A stretch of DNA of 64,000 nt, taken from contig JAOTON010002130.1 of the NCBI GenBank assembly GCA_034440635.1, positions 248,001 to 312,000 on the forward strand, read 5' to 3'. The translations under genes and the position numbers were made by a program. A model generated the notes under the pieces. The model ran no database searches and was not told the origin of the DNA. It was given only the letters and a program-made list of their open reading frames with translations. Of this stretch, positions 57,178 through 64,000 are shown piece after piece. Each line of letters begins with the position of its first letter. The first letter of the stretch is position 1. The stretch is from Lepas anatifera. Taxonomy: Eukaryota > Arthropoda > Thecostraca > Lepadidae.

Positions 57178-57395
57178 CCATCAGCACTCATCACCAACGC
57201 CGCCCCTCGTGACTCGGCACCAAGGCCAAGGGCACTCATCACCAACGCCGCCCCTCGTGACTCGGCACCAAGGCCATCACCAACGCCGCCCCTCGTGACT
57301 CGGCACCAAGGCCAAGGGCACTCATCACCAACGCCGCCCCTCGTAACTCGGCACCAAGGCCAAGGGCCCTCATTACCAACGCCGCCCCGCGGTAC
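57178..57395 (+). repeat. 48-bp tandem repeat (about 4.5 copies)
   Basis: Unit of 48 bp including catcaccaacgccgcccctc and gtgactcggcaccaaggcc. One unit (near 57269) lacks 9 bp. A coding frame exists on both strands but shows only the repeat. Confidence 0.9.
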
Positions 57396-57399
57396 AAGA

Positions 57400-57500
57400 A
57401 TTCGAATTAGATAGATAGATAGATTAATATTTATTTGACGGAAACAATGTGATATTTTAACAAAGAGGTTGGCGTAAAAGCCCGAAGGCTTAAGTCGTGA
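57400..57500 (-). mobile_element. Non-LTR retroelement 3' tail
   Basis: On the minus strand the sequence runs gccttcgggcttttacgcca, then caaataaatattaatctatc and further ctat repeats, that is, an AATAAA signal followed by an ATCT tandem tail. This is how many LINE or SINE 3' ends look. The body upstream is cut off by the CACG/CA tract. Confidence 0.5.
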
Positions 57501-57548
57501 CGCCTCTCTCATATTTCTCACTAAACACATCGCCTATACCGGACGTAT

Positions 57549-58542
<994 letters not shown>

Positions 58543-58727
58543 AAGAAACAAGACAGACAAGCAAACCAAACAAGCAAACCAGTTCCTGACCACCGTATTT
58601 GTTTTTCATTCGTCCAAAGTCGCCACCGCGAGCGGGAGTCCACCGGACGGCCGCCACCTGGCCGACACCGCCCACCGCGCCGGCCGGCACCCACCGACCG
58701 CCCCCAGCGCTAAAAAAATCTTGTTTT

Positions 58728-59057
58728 TTAAATGTAGTTTTGGAATACCTTAGCCACCTCTCTTCTACTGCCAACGTCCAGGTCACTACCGGATATCAAA
58801 AGGTCTAATTTTTCTTGTTGGGAGAACGCATTTAAGTCGCTTCCTAGAATTGCTGTTAATGATTGAAAGAGTTCATCACGCTGGTTGGTATAAATGGGAC
58901 AAAAGAGCACGAAGTGTTTTACTGTTTCGGTTTGGTATCCACATGAGCACTGAGGTGACAGAGTTTTTAGTAACTGGAAAGTATGTGAATTTAGTTCAGA
59001 CGCTCCTACGCGGAGTTGAGTGTGTAGTTTGTTCCCTATTTTAGTCCCAAATTCCAC
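58728..59057 (-). pseudogene. LINE C-terminal fragment
   Basis: Minus-strand frame reading CSCGYQTETVKHFVLFCPIY, a Cys/His finger (C-X-C, H, C) of the kind at the end of some LINE ORF2 proteins, preceded by KIGNKLHTQLRVGASELNSH. Nothing upstream (59058 onward) can be joined to it with confidence. Confidence 0.55.
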
Positions 59058-60204
59058 ATATCAGAGCCGCATGACGAAATCCATGGAGCGAAGCGGATTG
59101 AGATTTCTCAAGAGGCTCTATTCTGGCCGCTTGGCGGTTCTGACAGTTGATGCAAGGGCTCTGCAGTTGTGTAGGGTGATAGCCCTTTTACGCTAGACGC
59201 CCAAACTAAGGCACCCAAATCTAAATTCAAATTAGTTTTTGAGAAATTTTGGAACAAATGTTTTCAATTTTGCATTTTTCTCATTTTTATTTCTTAAGTG
59301 CGAACTTGAAATTCGCCTCCTTTTGAATAAGCAACAGGTGCCACCTAAGAAAAAAATTTCGAACTGGTCCGACAATATTTTTTACGCCAAAACGCAGTAT
59401 TTCTGATACAAGCAAAAAAGCTATTGAAATTTGACGGCCGACTTATAAGCTCGAAATGTCAAGAGGCACACTTCACTTGGTTTAAAGACAGCCACCTGGA
59501 GGCAGCTAGGTCAATTTTATTGTGCTCAGGCATAGTTTCCAGTGGAAAACGTAAAATTCTGACCTAGCTTTCGCCATTCTGCCGGAGAACTGCATTTTTG
59601 CACATTTCATTCAAATCTTAATATCTCGCGATCTAATGCGCCGATTTGTCTTTTCATTTCAGATAAAGAGAGAACATTGCTTACGCCTGATAATATTTGG
59701 AGATGGATATCGTGATATTGAAAGTCATTGTTTTATATGTATAAATATAATCTTAGTAGGAAACCTTTTATTTGTAGCTTTTCGGTTCCGAGCACATGTC
59801 ACTCACAAGCTCAGAATTAACACGGCTGAATAGGAAAATCGATTGCAGTCATTTCATTCACTTACACTACCCACTTATCTCCAACGGCTTTCGAGTAATT
59901 GGTCCGAAAGGGTATTTCAAGGAGCTAAATTTCTCGGAACATGTTTGCTTCTTACCATGGTTTAAAGTTGTTAAAGTGAATGGAAGTGGATGAAATTTGG
60001 CATGAAGGTAGCTTAGGGTCCTGGGTCATCGATACAAGTAATTCTAGGCCAATATATTGTTTAGCTCGTCGTCTAGCAGCAACTGTATACCATGCCTTTT
60101 CTGTACGAACACAGCACCCGGCGCCACGATCACGGCATCGTTTTGGTTGAGCGATACTGGCCAGTGACCTCTTGACGGGTCACAGGTATAGGGCTAGTGG
60201 GAGT
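59058..60204. other. No gene recognised
   Basis: AT-rich sequence with short chance frames (65 codons at most). No repeat or RNA feature found. Confidence 0.45.
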
Positions 60205-60290
60205 CGGTACAGCATGGCGCAGTGGTATAGAGGTTAGAGGCCCCGATTGGTGATCAGTGGTGCCCGGTTCGAATCCGGGGTTGACCGTGA
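60205..60290 (+). repeat. tRNA-derived SINE head
   Basis: A-box tggcgcagtgg at 60215-60225; B-box ggttcgaatcc at 60266-60276 in a perfect 5-bp T-stem (cccgg/ttcgaat/ccggg). The acceptor ends ggtacag and gttgacc pair poorly, so this is a tRNA-derived repeat, not a tRNA gene. It sits just downstream of the LINE end at 60381. Confidence 0.6.
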
Positions 60291-60380
60291 GATATTTATT
60301 AGTTATTTCAAAGCAAAGAATGATAACACTGACTTGCAGGCTTATGAAGAGATACATTAAACACGAAATATGGTTTGATT

Positions 60381-60812
60381 TCAGCACATTGTCATGCAGC
60401 TCTCCTGCGCCGGTGGGGCGTTAGCCCAGGTCGCAGACCAGGGTTTAGAGGCTGCCGTCGGACCAAAATACTCACAAATTTCTTTTTTGAATACTGCGGA
60501 GCTCGACATCCTAATTTTTAGGGGAAGACTGTTCCATTCTTTGGTGGTTTTTGGTATAAATGAGTTTTGAAATAATGTTGTTCTAATGCGAGGCCGGGTA
60601 ATAGTTTGCGAGTTTCTGAAAGTCCGGCCAGTGTTTGAATGCCTTGTTTCCGGAATGGTAGACCTGATATAATTTGGAGCAAGTGAATTTGGATGTTGAA
60701 GTTTGTGGAACTCTCGTAGTCTATGCACTTTTCTTCGTGTTGCCAAAGAGGTCCAGCCTAGTTCCTGGTGCAGCTTTGCGGTAAGTGTTCTTCTTTTGGC
60801 CCCTTTGATCAA
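60381..60812 (-). pseudogene. LINE ORF2 C-terminal domain
   Basis: Reads LHQELGWTSLATRRKVHRLR, then TTKEWNSLPLKIRMSSSAVF, the usual end of CR1/L2-type ORF2. Ends at a stop at 60381. Between 60812 and 61245 only the plus strand has a long frame, which is a shadow of this protein. Confidence 0.7.
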
Positions 60813-61244
60813 CCTCGCCGCTCTGTTTTGGAGTCATTCTTGTCAGATGGCGTCAGTTTTGGTTATCAGTCCGTCAAAAACAGTGTCACAATAGTCAAAG
60901 TAGGGTCTTACGTAGATGGTGTAGATTTTGTCGAGAGTGAATCTTGGGATATGTTGTGCAATTGGTTATATTGGGCCGAGTGCCCTGTTGATTTGCTTCA
61001 GGGTATTGTTGACATGTTCGTGGAATCGAAGGTCACTGGAGAAGGTGATTCCCAGATGTTTGTGATTTTGTCTTTTAGCGATAATTTGGTTTCCAAATTT
61101 CAATATTGGTCCCACTGCTTCTCGACGGAGGGAACAATTTTGCTTGACTGTTTTGAATGGATTAAAAGTAATGGCCCAGTCTTGACCGTATTTATGGATT
61201 TCATCGGGGTCTTTTTGCAGTGAGTTCTGAGTCTCGAGTAATTC

Positions 61245-62365
61245 TTACGGGGCGTACGGTCTGTAGAGGGACGTATCATCAGCAAAGTATAAAGTCTCAT
61301 TGGCTGTCTTGGTCGAAAGTCCGTCTAGGTACATAATCGCTAGTAGTGGCCCAAGAACTGACCCTTGGGCACATCCTGATGTCAAGGTCTTGAGTTGAGA
61401 TAAGGCAGGTGGTGGTCCTTGAAGGGAAGGATTTTGGGCATGGGCATGGCCCGGTGGTGTTGAGACTGTAAAAGTGTCATTTCCAAGGATAACACGCTGC
61501 TTTCTCTCCGTCAAGTGTTTAGCCATTTTAAAAGGGGTCCGGTGAGTCCAAAGTCGTGCTCGCACTTAAAAAGTAATCCGTCATGCCAAATTTTGTCGAA
61601 ATATTTTGAAATGTCGAGGTATACCGCTGCGAAGTCTTGTCCTTTATCCAGTGTCGCATATAAGTTATGGGTCAAGTAGGTGAGCTGTAGCTGAGTGTTG
61701 TGGTTGGGCCGGTACCCACTCTGTTTATCAGTTAGAAGCTGATGTTCGGTGAGATGGCTATATATTCGCTTGAAGACTATTTTTTCCAATATTTTTGACA
61801 CACAACACAACAGAGAGATGGGTCGATAGTTAGTTGGCTGCGACGGGGATCCTTTTCCTTTATAAATCGGTATTACATATGCGATTTTCCACGACTGGGG
61901 AATGTACCAGACTGTAGTGATTTGTTGAACAATTTGGTCAGGGGTTTGGTAATTATAACTGCAGAGAGCTTTAACATTTTTGTAGGGAGTTCGTCTGGGC
62001 CTGTTGACTTATGAGGATCCAGTGAGTTCAAAGTTTGTAATACCTCGTGTTCTTGAACTATGATGTTGCTGAGAGTGGGTACCGATTGGGGGTCAGCTTG
62101 GTTGACAACTGGGTTTGGCACAGTTGGGGCGTCGATGACCGTATGTGATACGAAAAAAATCTTTAAGTAGATTGGTCTTACCTAGACTGTCATTTATAAT
62201 TTCCCCATGGTTTCCTACAAGAGGGGGAATTGTGGAGTTTTGAGACCATCCTACAATGTTTCGTAACATCTGGTGATATTTGTGGGGGTTTTGTCGGTGT
62301 TCTAGAAGTTTTTCAGTTTCATTTTTTAGATGTGCAGAATTTAAAGTACGATTCAGCTTTGTCAC
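61245..62365 (-). pseudogene. LINE reverse transcriptase
   Basis: Four frames in series. 62093-62365: linker. 61873-62121: fingers with DPHKSTGPDELPTKMLKL. 61511-61810: SKILEKIVFKRIYSHL, QSGYRPNHNTQLQL and the catalytic Asp in YLDISKYFDKIWHDGLL. 61245-61565: GCAQGSVLGPLLAIMYLDGL and the active site FADDTSLY. Catalytic residues are kept although the frame is broken. Confidence 0.8.
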
Positions 62366-62399
62366 CGAGTTCCGCTGTCTGGCCCAATTTTCCCAGTGC

Positions 62400-63611
62400 T
62401 CAAGAAGATCGGTCCTTTTTGCTTGAAGGAAAAGACGGTTTCGTTTTTCTTATTTGCTTTCTGAGTTCACTGGTCGCCCAAGATTTGTCTCTTTCTTTAA
62501 TTATTACTGTTTTCTTTGGGATAGCTAATTCTGCTGCATTTAGTAGAGCTTTTGTGAACCTGACAGTGGCGTTGTCGATATTCCCGTCCAAAATTTGTTC
62601 CCAATCAGTATCTTGTAATATTTGCACGAAAATGTCTATATTCATTCTGTTGTAGTCCCATATGGATCTTTCTATTGATTTGGGTTGAGAAGTGCTTACT
62701 TTAAGGGTTGAAAATATGGGAAAGTGGTCTAAAGCTGCGAACGAAGACAGAGTTTCACTGGCTATAACAATTTCCTCGTTGCTAGTAAAACATAAGTCTC
62801 TGAGATTGGCAGTGTTGTTGTTTGGCCTGGTTGGGGTTTTGGTCAGCTGAGTGAGACCACGAACGCTCGCCGCGTCGGCCAGTTCGGTGTCGAAGGGTGT
62901 AACTCCGCTGCTATTTTGAAGGTAACGCTCGGATAGATAGTTGTTTCAAGCGTTGAAACCGCCCAAAATTAGTAAGATCAAGCTAGGATACTCGTTGCAA
63001 AGTGTGACACTGTCAAACAATTATTCCTGAACTGATCAAGTCTATTCGAATCTAAATTCGGGGGCAGGTATAGGCAGCAAATGATAGAAATGCTCGGGAG
63101 TTTCAGCTTACAGCAAACCCATTCCTCAGAATTGTCCCCTTCTAAATTTTCTAGTCGCTGCATAGAAATTGTTTTATGAATGTATATTGCTACCCCTCCC
63201 TCAGACCTAGTAGGATTGTTTAGAAGAGGTGCGTGAAAGTCTTGGATGTCATATAAAATATAATTTACATTGTTATCGAGTTTAGTTTCCGTCAGTGCCA
63301 CTATTTTGATATTTTCTGTGCGGATAAGTTGGTGCAGTTCGTGCACTTTTCCCGGAATTGTAAGGCTGCTGATATTCACATGTGCGATTGTTAGATCACT
63401 GATTTTCGGTGGGCCCGGGTTTTTTTCGATACCTGCTATGATGAGAAGAACGTCCATATCAGCTACCAAATTTAACAGCTCCCATTGTGCGTTGATGGGT
63501 TTAAATGCAGCTCTACTAGTGAAATCCCAGATCTGCAGCCTTGAATGTTCATATCCTTTGATGCGAGTTTTTATCCTAGCGGCAGCGGCAATCTCGGACT
63601 TCTGGTCGTGA
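62400..63611 (-). pseudogene. LINE endonuclease with N-terminal 2A-like motif
   Basis: 63469-62978 holds LLIIAGIEKNPGPPK, then AHVNISSLTIPGKVHELHQL, TETKLDN and CCLYLPPNLDS. The reading continues past a frame change as LILGGFNA followed by a stop (GG instead of the expected GD), then LDHFPIF near 62720. 62645-62400 is the start of the linker. The frame is open upstream of ATG 63469 to at least 63611, so the true start is not that ATG. The 2A motif has Gly where the first Asp is expected. Confidence 0.75.
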
Positions 63612-63650
63612 ACAGATGTTAGGTTTAGGTGGCGCCACCCTCGCGCCGGC

Positions 63651-64000
63651 AGCGGGCGAGAGTGACCTTGCTAAGTGCCGAATGCGTGGCGCAGGGGCGG
63701 CACTGGAGGCGCCGGCCCGGGGCGGCAGGCAGCGGCGGAAACCTGGCGGCAAAAATCATCCGGCAGAGCTCCCTCCAAACCAGGGGCGCGAGATGCCGAC
63801 CACAGTATTAGTTTCAGAAGGTGGTAGGCAGTAGGTACGCTTCATTATATGTGGGTTAGATATGGTGGCACACACGGGTATCAACAAGTGGCTACTGCTG
63901 AGGCTGATAAAAAATCTTCAACCCGAGTGACTGTCTTGTGCGTAAGGTACGCCTACATATTTCACGATTAGGGAAAAATCAAAAGAAGGTTCAGGTGTGC
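63651..64000. other. GC-rich sequence, no gene recognised
   Basis: 63640-63800 is GC-rich with chance open frames (cgccggcccggggcggcagg). The remainder is mixed sequence to the window end. Confidence 0.4.

Larger units (their letters stand above)
60381..63650 (-). mobile_element. CR1/L2-like LINE ORF2, decayed
   Basis: Minus strand, 63650 to 60381: an N-terminal region with a 2A-like motif, endonuclease, linker, RT and C-terminal domain. No RNase H. At least five frame changes or stops interrupt it. A different family from the 45-51 kb LINE, judging by RT sequence (GCAQGSVLGP and FADDTSLY here). Confidence 0.8.

Overview
This window looks like repeat-dominated nuclear DNA from an animal, most likely an invertebrate. 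The reasons are a Ty3/Gypsy element with very short LTRs, several non-LTR retrotransposons (LINEs) of the RNase H-bearing I type and of the CR1/L2-like type, short hAT-type elements with 8-bp target duplications, tRNA-like sequences, long minisatellites and an 873-bp perfect CA tract. There is no bacterial gene organisation: no operons, ribosome binding sites, rRNA genes or CRISPR array. I cannot name the species. I found no host gene that I would call with confidence; the one candidate is a weak exon-like stretch near 43.2 kb.

Layout. 1-280 is a foldback inverted repeat at the window edge. 820-5730 is a decayed Gypsy element with 93-bp LTRs, holding two nested hAT-type insertions. 6463-7279 is a short element with terminal inverted repeats (TIRs); a second copy in the opposite orientation lies at 51513-52548. 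8.2-9.2 kb carries fragments of a protein gene split by a hAT-type element. 9.5-22.4 kb is a cluster of GGGGCCCC-rich modules, each opening with a TIR-like header; its two main arms, 10615-14378 and 18676-22405, form an inverted repeat of about 3.75 kb.

From 23.7 to 39.8 kb come a 50-bp minisatellite, an almost perfect 6.5-kb palindrome made of two head-to-head I-type LINE copies with a 24-bp centre, a fragment of another LINE ORF1, a second and longer 50-bp minisatellite, and a 26-bp minisatellite that runs straight into a truncated hAT-type element. From 41 to 52.5 kb there are a 68-bp tandem repeat, a LINE fragment, a nearly complete CR1/L2-like LINE on the minus strand (45.0-50.8 kb, with a TIR insertion in ORF1) and a LINE endonuclease start with a 2A-like motif. 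From 54.6 to 64 kb there are a 20-bp minisatellite open in all six frames, AT microsatellites around a tRNA-like sequence, the CA tract, a LINE tail fragment, a tRNA-like sequence and another decayed LINE (60.4-63.6 kb) with a degenerate 2A-like motif.

The genes do not form a pathway. What they record is successive insertion: DNA elements inside retroelements, short elements inside other elements, and tandem repeats growing at element edges. Nearly all coding regions carry frameshifts, stops or deletions. The clearest exceptions are the Gypsy integrase core and the C-terminal RNase H/zinc-finger ORF of the first I-type LINE copy. The most unusual structures are the LINE palindrome, the modular 12-kb inverted repeat, and the stop-free minisatellites.
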